Shown one piece after another: positions 13,497 to 27,100 of a DNA stretch of 64,000 bases. The notes beneath the pieces are model-generated. The model was not told where the DNA came from and made no database searches. It saw only the letters and a list, made by a program, of their open reading frames with translations. Within the stretch, counting starts at the first letter, position 1. Each line of letters starts with the position of its first letter. Origin of the DNA: Liolophura sinensis. Taxonomy: Eukaryota; Mollusca; Polyplacophora; Chitonida; Chitonidae. The stretch lies in NCBI RefSeq assembly GCF_032854445.1, contig NC_088302.1, positions 19,713,338 through 19,777,337 on the forward strand. Reading direction: 5' to 3'. The translations under genes were made by a program, and so were the position numbers.

Positions 13497-13940
13497 CCTA
13501 TCCCTAGGTATCTTCACACAAAACCTCTTGACAATAAAACCAAAGCTGATCGAAGTACATGTAGTGGTGACTGTATTCCACTCTGCCACCTCAATGATCA
13601 CTCTGCCACCTCATTGGTCACTCTACCACCTCAATGGTCACTCTACCACCTCAGTGGTCACTCTGCCACCTCATTGGTCACTCTACCACCTCAATGGTCA
13701 CTCTACCACCTCAGTGGTCAATCTGCCACCACATTGGTCACTCTGCCCTATCCCTAGGTATCTTCACACAAAACCTCTTGACAATAAAAAGTTGATCAAA
13801 GTACATGTAGTGGTGACTGTATTCCACTCTGCCACATGTAGTGGTGACTGTATTCCACTCTGCCACCTCATTGGTCACTCTGCCACCTCATTGGTCACTC
13901 TGCCATCTCATTGGTCAATCTGCCACTGCTGATTGGCTGC
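13497..13940. repeat. 20-bp minisatellite with a longer duplicated cassette
   Basis: The 20-bp unit CTCTGCCACCTCATTGGTCA (variants CTCTACCACC, CAATGG, CAGTGG) repeats at 13575-13745 and 13855-13930. The flanking cassette CCCTATCCCTAGGTATCTTC with the following CACACAAAACCTCTTGACAA occurs at 13497 and again at 13746, each followed by GTACATGTAGTGGTGACTGT. The whole cassette plus array was therefore duplicated. Confidence 0.9.
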
Positions 13941-14177
13941 ATGTGGCAGATAACACTTTAGTTGAAACATGAGGTGTGATCTAATAATATTTTCTGGTAT
14001 AAATATAAATTTCACTTCTGACAAAAGGGTATTCTGTGTTAAGTTTCAGTCACGGTATGATGTGCAAACCTTTCCTGTATTAAATTTCTGAACTCTGTTT
14101 TTGTAGAAAGTAAGTTACACAACCCACACAGAGAATTGATCACAGGATAAGTAAAGGAAGTTTTGGAAAACATGACA

Positions 14178-17100
14178 TTTCACATATCATGTTTTCTCCA
14201 AACAGATATAAATTACAGATATTCCAAAAATGATTGAGTCTATAACAGTATTGACCTGTGTTTGCTAAGTTGCGAATTTTCAAATTACCATGTGTTTTCT
14301 CCAAGCAGATATAAATTACAGATATTCCAAAAATGATTGAGTCTATAACACTATTGACATGTGTTTTCTAAGTTGCGAGTTTTCAAATTACCATGTGTTT
14401 TCTCCAAACAGATATAAATTACAGTTATTCCAAAAATGATTGAGTCTATAACAGTATTGACCTGTGTTTGCTAAGTTGCGAGTTTTCAAATTACCGTGTG
14501 TTTTCTCCAAACAGATATAAATTACAGATATTCCAAAAAAGTGATTGAGTCTATAACAGTATTGACCTGTGTTTGCTAAGTTGCGAATTTTCAAATTACC
14601 ATGTGTTTTCTCCAAACAGATATAAATTACAGATATTCCAAAAATGTGATTGAGTCTATAACACTAATGACCTGTGTTTGCTAAGTTGCGAATTTTTTCA
14701 AATTACCATGTGTTTTCTCCAGACGGATATAAATTACAGATATTCCAAAAATGATTGAGTCTATAACACTATTGACATGTGTTTTCTAAGTTGCGAGTTT
14801 TCAAATTACCATGTGTTTTCTCCAAACAGATATAAATTACAGTTATTCCAAAAATGATTGAGTCTATAACAGTATTGACCTGTGTTTGCTAAGTTGCGAG
14901 TTTTCAAATTACCGTGTGTTTTCTCCAAACAGATATAAATTACAGATATTCCAAAAAAGTGATTGAGTCTATAACACTATTGACATGTGTTTGCCAAGTT
15001 GCGAGTTTTCAAATTACCATGTGTTTTCTCCAAACAGATATAAATTACAGATATTCCAAAAATGATTGAGTCTATAACAGTATTGACCTGTGTTTGCTAA
15101 GTTGCGAGTTTTCAAATTACCATGTATTTTCTCCAAACAGATATAAATTACAGATATTCCAAAAATGATTGAGTCTATAACACTATTGACCTGTGTTTGC
15201 CAAGTTGCGAGTTTTCAAATTACCATGTATTTTCTCCAAACAGATATAAATTACAGATATTCCAAAAAAGTGATTGAGTCTATAACAGTATTGACCTGTG
15301 TTTGCTAAGTTGCGAATTTTCAAATTACCGTGTGTTTTCTCCAAACAGATATAAATTACAGATATTCCAAAAAAGTGATTGAGTCTATAACACTATTGAC
15401 ATGTGTTTGCCAAGTTGCGAGTTTTCAAATTACCATGTGTTTTCTCCAAACAGATATAAATTACAGTTATTCCAAAAATGATTGAGTCTATAACAGTATT
15501 GACCTGTGTTTGCTAAGTTGCGAGTTTTCAAATTACCATGTATTTTCTCCAAACAGATATAAATTACAGATATTCCAAAAATGATTGAGTCTATAACAGT
15601 ATTGACCTGTGTTTGCCAAGTTGCGAGTTTTCAAATTACCATGTGTTTTCTCCAAACAGATATAAATTATAGATATTCCAAAAAAGTGATTGAGTCTATA
15701 ACAGTATTGACCTGTGTTTGCTAAGTTGCGAATTTTCAAATTACCATGTGTTTTCTCCAAACAGATATAAATTACAGATATTCCAAAAGTGTGATTGAGT
15801 CTATAACACTATTGACCTGTGTTTGCTAAGTTGCGAATTTTCAAATTACCGTGTGTTTTCTCCAAACAGATATAAATTACAGATATTCCAAAAATGATTG
15901 AGTCTATAACACTATTGACATGTGTTTTCTAAGTTGCAAGTTTTCAAATTACCATGTGTTTTCTCCAGACGGATATAAATTACAGATATTCCAGAAATGA
16001 TTGAGTCTATAACACTATTGACATGTGTTTTCTAAGTTGCAAGTTTTCAAATTACCATGTGTTTTCTCCAAACAGATATAAATTACAGATATTCCAAAAA
16101 TGATTGAGTCTATAACACTATTGACATGTGTTTTCTAAGTTGCAAGTTTTCAAATTACCATGTGTTTTCTCCAGACAGATATAAATTACAGATATTCCAG
16201 AAATGATTGAGTCTATAACACTATTGACATGTGTTTTCTAAGTTGCAAGTTTTCAAATTACCGTGTGTTTTCTCCAAACAGATATAAATTATGGTATTCC
16301 AAAAATGATTGAGTCTATAACACTATTGACATGTGTTTTCTAAGTTGCAAGTTTTCAAATTACCGTGTGTTTTCTCCAAACAGATATAAATTATGGTATT
16401 CCAAAAATGATTGAGTCTAAAACACTATTGACATGTGTTTTCTAAGTTGCAAGTTTTCAAATTACCATGTGTTTTCTCCAAACAGATATAAATTATGGTA
16501 TTCCAAAAATGATTGAGTCTATAACACTATTGACCTGTGTTTGCCAAGTTGCGAGTTTTCAAATTACCATGTGTTTTCTAAGTTGCAAGTTTTCAAATTA
16601 CCGTGTGTTTTCTCCAAACAGATATAAATTATGGTATTCCAAAAATGATTGAGTCTATAACACTATTGACATGTGTTTTCTAAGTTGCAAGTTTTCAAAT
16701 TACCATGTGTTTTCTCCAAACAGATATAAATTACAGTTATTCCAAAAATGATTGAGTCTATAACACTATTGACATGTGTTTTCTAAGTTGCAAGTTTTCA
16801 AATTACCGTGTGTTTTCTCCAAACAGATATAAATTATGGTATTCCAAAAATGATTGAGTCTATAACACTATTGACATGTGTTTTCTAAGTTGCGAGTTTT
16901 CAAATTACCATGTGTTTTCTCCAAACAGATATAAATTACAGTTATTCCAAAAATGATTGAGTCTATAACAGTATTGACCTGTGTTTGCTAAGTTGCGAGT
17001 TTTCAAATTACCATGTATTTTCTCCAAACAGATATAAATTACAGATATTCCAAAAATGATTGAGTCTATAACAGTATTGACCTGTGTTTGCCAAGTTGCG

Positions 17101-19580
17101 AGTTTTCAAATTACCATGTGTTTTCTCCAAACAGATATAAATTACAGATATTCCAAAAAAGTGATTGAGTCTATAACAGTATTGACCTGTGTTTGCTAAG
17201 TTGCGAATTTTCAAATTACCGTGTGTTTTCTCCAAACAGATATAAATTACAGATATTCCAAAAAAGTGATTGAGTCTATAACACTATTGACATGTGTTTG
17301 CCAAGTTGCGAGTTTTCATATTACCATGTGTTTTCTCCAAACAGATATAAATTACAGTTATTCCAAAAATGATTGAGTCTATAACAGTATTGACCTGTGT
17401 TTGCTAAGTTGCGAGTTTTCAAATTACCATGTATTTTCTCCAAACAGATATAAATTACAGATATTCCAAAAATGATTGAGTCTATAACAGTATTGACCTG
17501 TGTTTGCCAAGTTGCGAGTTTTCAAATTACCATGTGTTTTCTCCAAACAGATATAAATTACAGATATTCCAAAAATGATTGAGTCTATAACACTATTGAC
17601 ATGTGTTTTCTAAGTTGCAAGTTTTCAAATTACCATGTGTTTTCTCCAGACGGATATAAATTACAGATATTCCAGAAATGATTGAGTCTATAACACTATT
17701 GACATGTGTTTTCTAAGCTGCAAGTTTTCAAATTACCGTGTGTTTTCTCCAAACAGATATAAATTATGGTATTCCAAAAATGATTGAGTCTATAACACTA
17801 TTGACATGTGTTTTCTAAGTTGCAAGTTTTCAAATTACCATGTGTTTTCTCCAGACGGATATAAATTACAGATATTCCAGAAATGATTGAGTCTATAACA
17901 CTATTGACATGTGTTTTCTAAGTTGCAAGTTTTCAAATTACCGTGTGTTTTCTCCAAACAGATATAAATTATGGTATTCCAAAAATGATTGAGTCTATAA
18001 CACTTTTGACATGTGTTTTCTAAGTTGCAAGTTTTCAAATTACCGTGTGTTTTCTCCAAACAGATATAAATTATGGTATTCCAAAAATGATTGAGTCTAT
18101 AACACTATTGACATGTGTTTTCTAAGTTGCAAGTTTTCAAATTACCGTGTGTTTTCTCCAAACAGATATAAATTATGGTATTCCAAAAATGATTGAGTCT
18201 ATAACACTATTGACATGTGTTTTCTAAGTTGCAAGTTTTCAAATTACCGTGTGTTTTCTCCAAACAGATATAAATTATGGTATTCCAAAAATGATTGAGT
18301 CTATAACAGTATTGACCTGTGTTTTCTAAGTTGCGAGTTTTCAAATTACCATGTGTTTTCTCCAAACAGATATAAATTACAGTTATTCCAGAAATGATTG
18401 AGTCTATAACACTATTGACATGTGTTTTCTAAGTTGCGAGTTTTCAAATTACCATGTGTTTTCTCCAAACAGATATAAATTACAGATATTCCAGAAATGA
18501 TTGAGTCTATAACACTATTGACATGTGTTTTCTAAGTTGCAAGTTTTCAAATTACCGTGTGTTTTCTCCAAACAGATATAAATTATGGTATTCCAAAAAT
18601 GATTGAGTCTATAACACTATTGACATGTGTTTGCCAAGTTGCGAGTTTTCAAATTACCATGTGTTTTCTCCAAACAGATATAAATTATGGTATTCCAAAA
18701 ATGATTGAGTCTATAACACTATTGACATGTGTTTGCCAAGTTGCGAGTTTTCAAATTACCATGTGTTTTCTCCAAACAGATATAAATTACAGATATTCCA
18801 GAAATGATTGAGTCTATAACACTATTGACATGTGTTTTCTAAGTTGCAAGTTTTCAAATTACCGTGTGTTTTCTCCAAACAGATATAAATTATGGTATTC
18901 CAAAAATGATTGAGTCTATAACAGTATTGACCTGTGTTTGCTAAGTTGCAAGTTTTCAAATTACCGTGTTTTCTCCAAACAGATATAAATTATGGTATTC
19001 CAAAAATGATTGAGTCTATAACACTATTGACATGTGTTTTCTAAGTTGCGAGTTTTCAAATTACCATGTGTTTTCTCCAAACAGATATAAATTACAGTTA
19101 TTCCAGAAATGATTGAGTCTATAACACTATTGACATGTGTTTTCTAAGTTGCGAGTTTTCAAATTACCATGTGTTTTCTCCAAACAGATATAAATTACAG
19201 ATATTCCAGAAATGATTGAGTCTATAACACTATTGACATGTGTTTTCTAAGTTGCAAGTTTTCAAATTACCGTGTGTTTTCTCCAAACAGATATAAATTA
19301 CAGATATTCCAGAAATGATTGAGTCTATAACACTACTGACATGTGTTTTCTAAGTTGCAAGTTTTCAAATTACCGTGTGTTTTCTCCAAACAGATATAAA
19401 TTATGGTATTCCAAAAATGATTGAGTCTATAACAGTATTGACCTGTGTTTTCTAAGTTGCGAGTTTTCAAATTACCATGTGTTTTCTCCAAACAGATATA
19501 AATTACAGTTATTCCAGAAATGATTGAGTCTATAACACTATTGACATGTGTTTTCTAAGTTGCAAGTTTTCAAATTACCG
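14178..19580. repeat. Satellite block, about 103-bp unit, some 52 copies
   Basis: The unit reads CATGTGTTTTCTCCAAACAG, ATATAAATTACAGATATTCC, AAAAATGATTGAGTCTATAA, CACTATTGACATGTGTTTTC, TAAGTTGCGAGTTTTCAAAT, TAC. Spacing between equivalent points is 103 bp, or 105 where AAAAAAGTGATTG replaces AAAAATGATTG. Variant classes differ at ACAGATATT/ACAGTTATT/ATGGTATT, CTATTGACATG/GTATTGACCTG and TTTTCTAAG/TTTGCTAAG/TTTGCCAAG, and they are grouped along the block. It begins in unique sequence and ends sharply at CAAATTACCG/CCTGACC. No coding capacity beyond repeat-derived frames of about 75 codons. Confidence 0.97.
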
Positions 19581-20631
19581 CCTGACCCCAGCATATGCCA
19601 TGTCCCTGTCCCTCATTTCTCTCCTGTACCAAGCCTCAGTTTCCTTACAGCGCCCCAAAGTTAATAGGGAGTGATTAGCATCTTGTCACCTGTCACATGT
19701 TAACCAGCATAGAAGGAGCCCACACTTCACTGCACCCGGCAAATTGGCCAGTTTTGTGCATGTAAACAGAATATCACCCATCTCATTAAAGTCGTTCATT
19801 GGATTTGAAAGACAATGGCGGGTTTGTGTTGATCACGGCCAGAATGTGTGTGAAGATTACTCGACCTTATGTCGTAAACATGGCTCATATCCTTGGGTTC
19901 CGCTAATCAGGCCTACCATGCTATTCCCAAGCCACTCTCAGTTCTTTGCCATCTGATCCCAAGCCTTAACAGTGGAACTCGAAAAGGACTTGTTGGTGGT
20001 GCGTCCGCTGAAACGCACAGGAGCAACGAGACGTCAAGTTCCACAACTGTTCACATGTTTTCCATGACAAATGGCGACCTCGGGTCTCCTGGGAATTGTG
20101 GAAATCATCCCTGTTTTCCTCGCCATTTCCAATCATTCAACAGCCAATTAGCATCTTGAGATGAGAATCGCTTACCTCAATGCTTCACACAGAGCAGCTA
20201 TAGCTGGTGACCCTGGGGGCCGCCGTACAGTGTCAAGACACCGTCGGCAGCCGGTAATTGTTTTTTACAGTGCGCATAAAATAGTTCACACCCGTAGACA
20301 ACAGCCGAGAGAAAGAGTTAATTTACTTCTTAGATCCTTTTTTCTTTCTTGTTTTCTCTTTCTTGAGGGGATTATTGATGCCTTGTGGGCTGTTTGATTT
20401 GATAAGTGATTCAGGTGACAGCCAAATTATTAAAGGTGGTGCATGTGTTTCTTTACTATAAAAGGATTTTGTAAACAGTTATCCCTCATGTTCAATTTAT
20501 GGCTTGCCTTGATTCAGATATCCTTGAAATCTATCAAGCCAATCAATGCAACTCTTGTTATTAAATTACTGAGAAAAGATGGTTGAACACATAAAAAAAA
20601 CACACAGGATTAGAAATTAGATTCCGTACAT
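19581..20631. other. Non-coding unique island after the satellite block
   Basis: High-complexity, relatively GC-richer sequence with no tandem repeats and no recognisable coding (frames of 70-88 codons have no family resemblance). One of several islands in the presumed first intron that could hold regulatory elements. Confidence 0.4.
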
Positions 20632-21020
20632 TCTTTAGATGGAGACCGGCCCGGATAGCACAGTTGGTAGAGCGTCCGCTTTGGGACCGGTAGATCCAGG
20701 ATCAATCCTTGATCGAGTCACACCTAAGACTTTAAAAGAGGAAGTTGTAACTTCCTCGCTTGGCGCTCAGCATGAAGGGGATAGTGCAACGACTGGTTGA
20801 CCCGTATCAGTATAATGGCTTGGGCGGGGCGGCTTACTTGCCTTCGGTAAGTCGTCTCAGTGAAGCAGCACTAAATAAAAGAGCGGTGGAAATCCGTCCT
20901 GCAACAAGGAGGAGCATTACACGTGCATGCACCCTAATGATTCCTTCGTCGTCATATGACTGAAAAATTGTTGAGTACGACGTTAAACCCCAAGCACTCA
21001 CTCACTCACTCTTTAGATGG
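20632..21020 (+). mobile_element. tRNA-derived SINE (family A), full-length, with 11-bp TSD
   Basis: Body 20643-21009, flanked by TCTTTAGATGG at 20632-20642 and 21010-21020. The head has an A-box-like ATAGCACAGTTGGTAG at 20655-20670 and a B-box-like GGATCAATCC near 20699. The body matches the 1938 copy, and the 3' end is GACGTTAAACCCCAAGCAC followed by CACTC repeats. The intact duplication makes this the youngest-looking full copy of the family here. A reading frame of 67 codons across it is incidental. Confidence 0.92.
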
Positions 21021-21126
21021 CTGCTTCATTTATTCTATGAACAGCAGTTTCTTTTATTCAGTGGCTAGGAACACCATTCACCTATTTTAATTTGTAGACA
21101 ACAACTTCATTCAATAATTACATGAA

Positions 21127-21265
21127 TAACAACTAGACTTCATTTGTTCAATGGCTTAAGAATAGCAACTAGACTTCATTTGTTCAATGGCTTATGAATA
21201 GCAACTAGACTTCATTTGTTCAATGGCTTATGAATAGCAACTAGACTTCATTTGTTCAATGGCTA
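21127..21265. repeat. 36-bp minisatellite, four copies
   Basis: AACTAGACTTCATTTGTTCA then ATGGCTTATGAATAGC repeats at 21131, 21167, 21203 and 21239 with almost no change, then decays into looser related sequence to about 21300. Confidence 0.9.
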
Positions 21266-22046
21266 GCAACTTCACTTATTAATCCAGTGAATATCAACTA
21301 CACTTTTGCTGTGGAAGGCAATGTCATATATTCTGTGGATTGCTTCTTCGTTTATTCTTTGGATAAAAACCTTGTTTATTCTGTGTACATCTTGTTGTAC
21401 GCCATTGGAAAGTTTATACGGAATAACTAAAGTAACTGTTTCATAAATCCCATATCATAAATCAAAAGACTATCCACAGAAATGAAGATACCTGTATTCT
21501 TTGTGTATATACAGTTGCCTTCCGTAGAAAAAGTGAAGTTGTTATCCTTACAGCATAAAGAAAGTTATGCAATCCATACAATACCGGTATTAAATTACTT
21601 TTTTGCCTACTGAGAGAATACAAGGTATTGCTTCTGTAGAATGTACAGGACATTGCCCTGTTTATCAACTCTACTTCTCTTAAAAAGCAGAAAATACACA
21701 AGGAGGACAAGCTCCGGTCAATACCACTGTAATTATTAATGACCATGACTGAAATAGGATCTGTCTGGGAAAGAAACATTCGGACAAGTTTCAGTTGACA
21801 TTTTTCATATCAGCAGATCCTAACGAACATTACTCCATGTTGTGCATGTTGTGCCTTCCCTGTAAAATGTCAGGAAATGTTAGCCTCATTATACTATGAT
21901 TATACAGACTAGCATATTTCACTACTATTTGGACACTGTACTAAAACGATCAAGCAGCTGCAGATGCATAATATTGTAGCCGGGGAATTATCCCTTTTGG
22001 CTCCGATATTGAAACCAGTGTGGAAATGTTATGCGTTTACACATGT

Positions 22047-22245
22047 ACTGTAATTCTTCAACCTTTTTGCATGTTGGCAATTGAGGTGTTTATTCTAGCA
22101 TATTTTTAGAACATTGTTCTGTGAAGACTGATAAAATTGTACTTTTTGTGACGTCCTGAAATTTGTTGACCCAACCAATGTAGTTTTATCTCTGAAGGCA
22201 AATTGAAAAGGTGCATATATTTCACTGAAAGTTGTTCTGGTACGG
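22047..22245 (+). mobile_element. Family E dispersed repeat
   Basis: ACTGTAATTCTTCAACCTTT, GAGGTGTTTATTCTAGCATA, TTGTACTTTTTGTGACGTCC, GACCCAACCAATGTAG and AAAAGGTGCATATATTTCAC parallel the 6349 copy. Confidence 0.6.
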
Positions 22246-23439
22246 TATCTAAAGTCAATCAACCTGAGGTGACTGCAGCTGGTGATATATCAGCTATAGT
22301 AAGCTGTATTGGTGACAGAGCTTAATCATAATTGAGCAGTGCAGAATACTTAAAAAGACAAAGTATTATTGGCCACAGAGGATACAAAATACATGTGTGA
22401 TTCAGAATTTACAGATGGAAAACGGTAACACTAACAACAAAAAAAGCCAGTGGTTTAATTCTGTTTAGAAGATTTGATGTATTAAATGGTTTTTGATTTT
22501 GAGGATTTGAAAATTTAACACGGTAATTTTCCGTAATACATCAGTCAGTTTTCTGCATTCTGAAAATAATACTTTCACTCTTCATTGACAAAATTGGTGA
22601 CTTCTTTAGTTGAACTGAAGAACCCTATAACCATAAAGAGATTAGCAACATGATGCCTATTATCCAAATTGAGGCTCATTTATAGAACTCAGTCTAATCT
22701 ATCTGGTGCATTCATGCAATCATATCTGTTGATATAGGCACACACAAAAAAGGACAAAAACCATTAAAAAAAATAAAAGAAAAATAAATAAGTAAAAAAG
22801 AAGTTGTATCCAAAACTCTTTTTGTGTTCTTGGATTGTTTATTGCACATTGATATGACTGCTTGAAAATGGCTTTGAATTGTGCGGTGAAAAATCCGGTA
22901 ATCATTCTCTCAGTTTTGGTAAAGTTTAAAAAAGTCTTTTCACGCAGTGAAGTTTAGCTTTAAATAGATCCTGTCTTGGGAGAATTATTTCCATGCCTTA
23001 AGTGTTTTCACTGAGCCTTCATTCTGCTGGAGAAAAGTTGACAGCATGCTAGCCTTTGCAAGTCCGGATACATGAGCAAGGTTAGAATAGAAGCAATTCC
23101 TGTTCTTTCCTAGCCTGCCAAGCAGCTTATCGAGTTCTTGGAGCTTGGAACTTGGTACTCTAGGGATTTGGAAATTGAGTGTTGAATGTACTGTACCTGG
23201 AAATAGTTGGCCTTAACCTGCCATTGCAGGCCACCAGATAATATCTCTGTTGACAGAACCGTCTTGTCTTTCTTATGTAATTAATGCCTTTGCAGGCAAG
23301 GTCTTTCGCTGTGAGCCACCAATATTTCAAAGTGTCTTTGACTGCTCTTGTTTAATTAATGCCTGGAAGAAGCACTTCTTAATTCACGTGTTGTTGTTTT
23401 AAGCTGAAGTAATAGGACGTACGTACAAGATTCTCAGTT

Positions 23440-23812
23440 TACATATGAGCTTACATTAATTGATATTACATTTTACATATGAGCTTACATTAATTGATAT
23501 TACATTTTACATATGAGCTTACATTAATTGATATTACATTTTACATATGAGCTTACATTAATTGATATTACATTTTACATATGAGCTTACATTGATATTA
23601 CATTTTACATATGAGCTTACATTAAGTGATATTACATTTTACATATGAGCTTACATTAAGTGATATTACATTTTACATATGAGCTTACAGTAATTGATAT
23701 TACATTTTATATATGAGCTTACAATAATTGATATTACATTTTACATATGAGCTTACATTAAGTGATATTACATTTTACATATGAGCTTACATTAAGTGAT
23801 ATTACATTTTCA
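23440..23812. repeat. 34-bp minisatellite, about 11 copies
   Basis: The unit ACATATGAGCTTACATTAAT with TGATATTACATTTT repeats tandemly. One unit near 23580 lacks four bases, and ATTAAT alternates with ATTAAG and AGTAAT in later units. Confidence 0.93.
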
Positions 23813-24025
23813 AGGAAGATCTAATCTACAGTAAAAGTTTGGGCACACATACAACATGTTTCAATGTTTAATTGATTTGAATAAGGACTGTTTTACAACC
23901 CCACTAAAGACAATATGAGATAATACTGTTAGATGCAGAACAAACATTGTAAACCTTTAGACAGCAATTCTTTACAAAACAGACCATTCATGATGGATAT
24001 GCTAATGAAGATTGTCAGTATCATA

Positions 24026-24150
24026 ATCATTGTTTTGGTACACAAACTTATGACATTGGAACCACAATCATTGTTTTGGTACTCAAACTTGTGACATTGG
24101 AACCACAATCATTGTTTTGGTACACAAACTTGTGACATTGGAACCACATA
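24026..24150. repeat. 41-bp tandem repeat, three copies
   Basis: AATCATTGTTTTGGTACACA followed by AACTTGTGACATTGGAACCAC occurs three times in a row with two or three substitutions. Confidence 0.92.
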
Positions 24151-27100
24151 TTTGGAGTTCTAAATTGGCCGATTGTATGTCACATTAACTTATAAGATTT
24201 GCAAGGTTTATATTCATAAAGTTGTTGGTGTGTTTTTGTCATGTGAATATAACTTAAAATGATCTGGTACTATTTGGGAACATCTCCATTATATATGTTA
24301 CAAAGTTTCTTTGACCATATTTGCTTTTGTTTGCATGTAGATGGTAGAATCCATGGCTTTTGTATAGGTCAGACCCACAGGTGGTGTCTAGCTGTCCTTA
24401 CAGCAAGGTTCAGGTATTAAATTGTTAGAGTGAGGAAGATGGGTTAGAGAGGGGATATGGCATTTCGCTGACTGTGTGGTTTTGATCGACCAGCCTTTAG
24501 CAGTATAGAAGCTGACCAGGTCACTGGAGGCTTGGCTTTGATAGATTAATAGCGTTCAGGCACAGTGGGAGGGTGGGGGGGATCACAGTATCTTTTTGGC
24601 CGGAATAGAAGCATTTTCAAGGCAGGTGTAATTGGTTTAGGCCTGGCCTAGGTTATACTCTCTGGTCCGGGTGTGCTGGTGACGGGCTCAAGGCGATGCG
24701 ATTCTGCGATGCGATTTCACGCAGCACTGCTGCAGAAATGGTTTCTGTATAGTGGCTGTGCCACTATTGATTAGATAACAGCTAACTTTGTGGGTCTATA
24801 GCCTCGATTTTGTATCGCTAACCTGTTCCAATCACACAAGAGCCACATCAGCGAAAAGAAAGGGATAAAAAAACAGATGAATAAAACAGGATGCTTAGGA
24901 AACATAAAAAAGGAGTGATAGCTTTTGTTGTTGAGGTAAAGTGGCTGAAATTGTTGTGTTTATTGGCTAATAGGAACTGGTTAAGTGTTACACAGGCAGA
25001 CAAGAGCTTTATAAATTGTACAAGATATGTAGGTCCAGGTCAATCCAACAGAGTTACAGTAGCTGGGAGCAAATAGTTGATACATTTTATTCTATAACCT
25101 TAAATGTAAACTGTGCATATTTATACGGCTAGAAGGGATGAGACACTTGATCCTGTAGAATTAATGGATGATGAAGGGCATCAGTGAGAATTAACCTTTT
25201 GTAGAATTAGACATTTTATGTTGTTTGTGTATATAAAGGCCTATGTACAATGCATCCGAACATGTAAGATGTACTGACTTATGCCAGCTGTATTATTGAA
25301 GTCACCGTTTAGCATTTTACATTTGACACATTTTGATTGATTCTGACTGAATAATTCATCCAACTGTAAAGGTTGCTGCAAAGCACCTTAGAATTTCCAA
25401 CCAAATCCAGGGTTTATGATCAATGAATTTCATTGTATTTCATGCAGATAAAGCTAGGCGCGACTTGTGTAACTTTCTTCATAGGAACACTATTTTGGGG
25501 AAGCCACATGGTCCTTCGGATAGCTGGAACATTCAAACAGGTCATCAAGTGCTACCTATCAAAGCAGGTTTATAACATGTGTACAACAGCGCTGAAATAC
25601 TATTTTGACTGTCTGTGTATCATATTAACTAACCATAGTTACTATTTTAATCTTGTATTAATTATTGAAGTGTCATTAGACGGTCAGAACATTCGCTATC
25701 ATTACGGGGTTCTGTTGCTAAGGATTGATGTACTACTGAGTGGAAATGTGAAGCTAATCCAGAGATACAAGCCTTATGTTATCAGGGTACTTTGATGCTA
25801 ATATAGATAAAAGCTCCATTACCACCACAGTAAGATCCACCTGGCGTCTTCTCATATTCCTAGAATTTGTCATTGTTTACATAAGTAGTTCTTGTGTTGC
25901 CAAGAAAAAATAATAAACAATATAAACAAACAAGCTCAGTTGACGTTCAAATATATTTTGAAGGAAGCATCAAATCTTCATATAAGGTCATATAAGTGCA
26001 GTTGTACCAGGAGACGAATGGCTTAGTTAAATTACAGGTGAACGTTGAGGAGAGAGCATACTGAAATTCATGTATCCTTGTTTAAAGTGTATACATACAA
26101 TTGCATACAATGGTAATTCCATATACATGTCAGTGCAATACCGCATATACGGTATTGTACATACCCCAGGTAAAATCTAATATGGCATATACTATGTAAG
26201 CACTTTAATTGTTGTTATCCCATGATGTTAATGGGATGTCAGTCTGATTCCAGCTGCCAAATACGCATCTCAGCCAGTATTTATAGGCATGCAAATCAAG
26301 TCATGTGACGGCGGTCAACCAATCAAAGTTTGGTGCAACCGTGATGAACTTGGCAACACACAAACTACTTTTGTAAACAATGTTTGTAATATGCTCAAAC
26401 AACAACAACCAAAATTACAGTGTGTTACTGAGCACAAATGAGAACATTATGACGCAGCAAAATGTCAAAGGATTGCTAAAATACTTTACGAGTCTAGCCA
26501 CATGACCAGCAGGATTGACGAAGGAAAACATGGCCGCTGCAACATTTACAAAAGGTTTAATATGGATTACTGGTACAAAGGTGCAAATTCAGGAGTTAAT
26601 ATATGTGTCACAGCATTACTTGGGTTCCAGATAAATTCAGTAAATTCCTTGCCAATATAGGAGACTATACACTGCAGGAAAAGGGAAGGAAAAGTAGATC
26701 ATAACAAGTTCAGGTCACATTGGCAGTGAAGTAGCTATGCATGCATGCATTTAGGTACATTTGTGGTTTACTACAGCAATAATAAAACACATTCCACCAT
26801 CCCATCCCAACCTAACATTATACCATACACAACTCATAATATTGATAATTCATAGGGCCGCTTCAAATTTTTGTGCTGTGTCTTTATATCTTGAAGTTAA
26901 GTTCTTTCTAAAAATTAATATATGGTGAAGCTAAGTTCTTACTGAAAATTAATTCCTTGGAATGTCAACTTTGTCAATTGTCATTGACTGTTTTGGCCAA
27001 TTTCATATATGCTTGCTATTACAAGTGCATACGCGCATTATAGTTACTGTATACTGTACACAGTATTGCGTTTTATTTGAATGTAATTAAACATTATGGT

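Noticed and set aside
14178-19580. Regularly spaced direct repeats suggesting a CRISPR array
   Set aside because: There are no unique spacers: the entire 103-bp unit is conserved, and the genome is clearly eukaryotic with spliced genes. It is a satellite.
19893-20397. Two successive plus-strand frames of 78-88 codons in a unique island
   Set aside because: Non-repetitive but without recognisable motifs. Treated as non-coding pending conservation data.
25433-25795. 120-codon frame starting MYFMQIKLGATCVTFFIG
   Set aside because: Hydrophobic and non-repetitive, but I see no domain, no homologue I recognise and no fit to RasGRF splicing. Length alone is within chance for this AT content over 43 kb.
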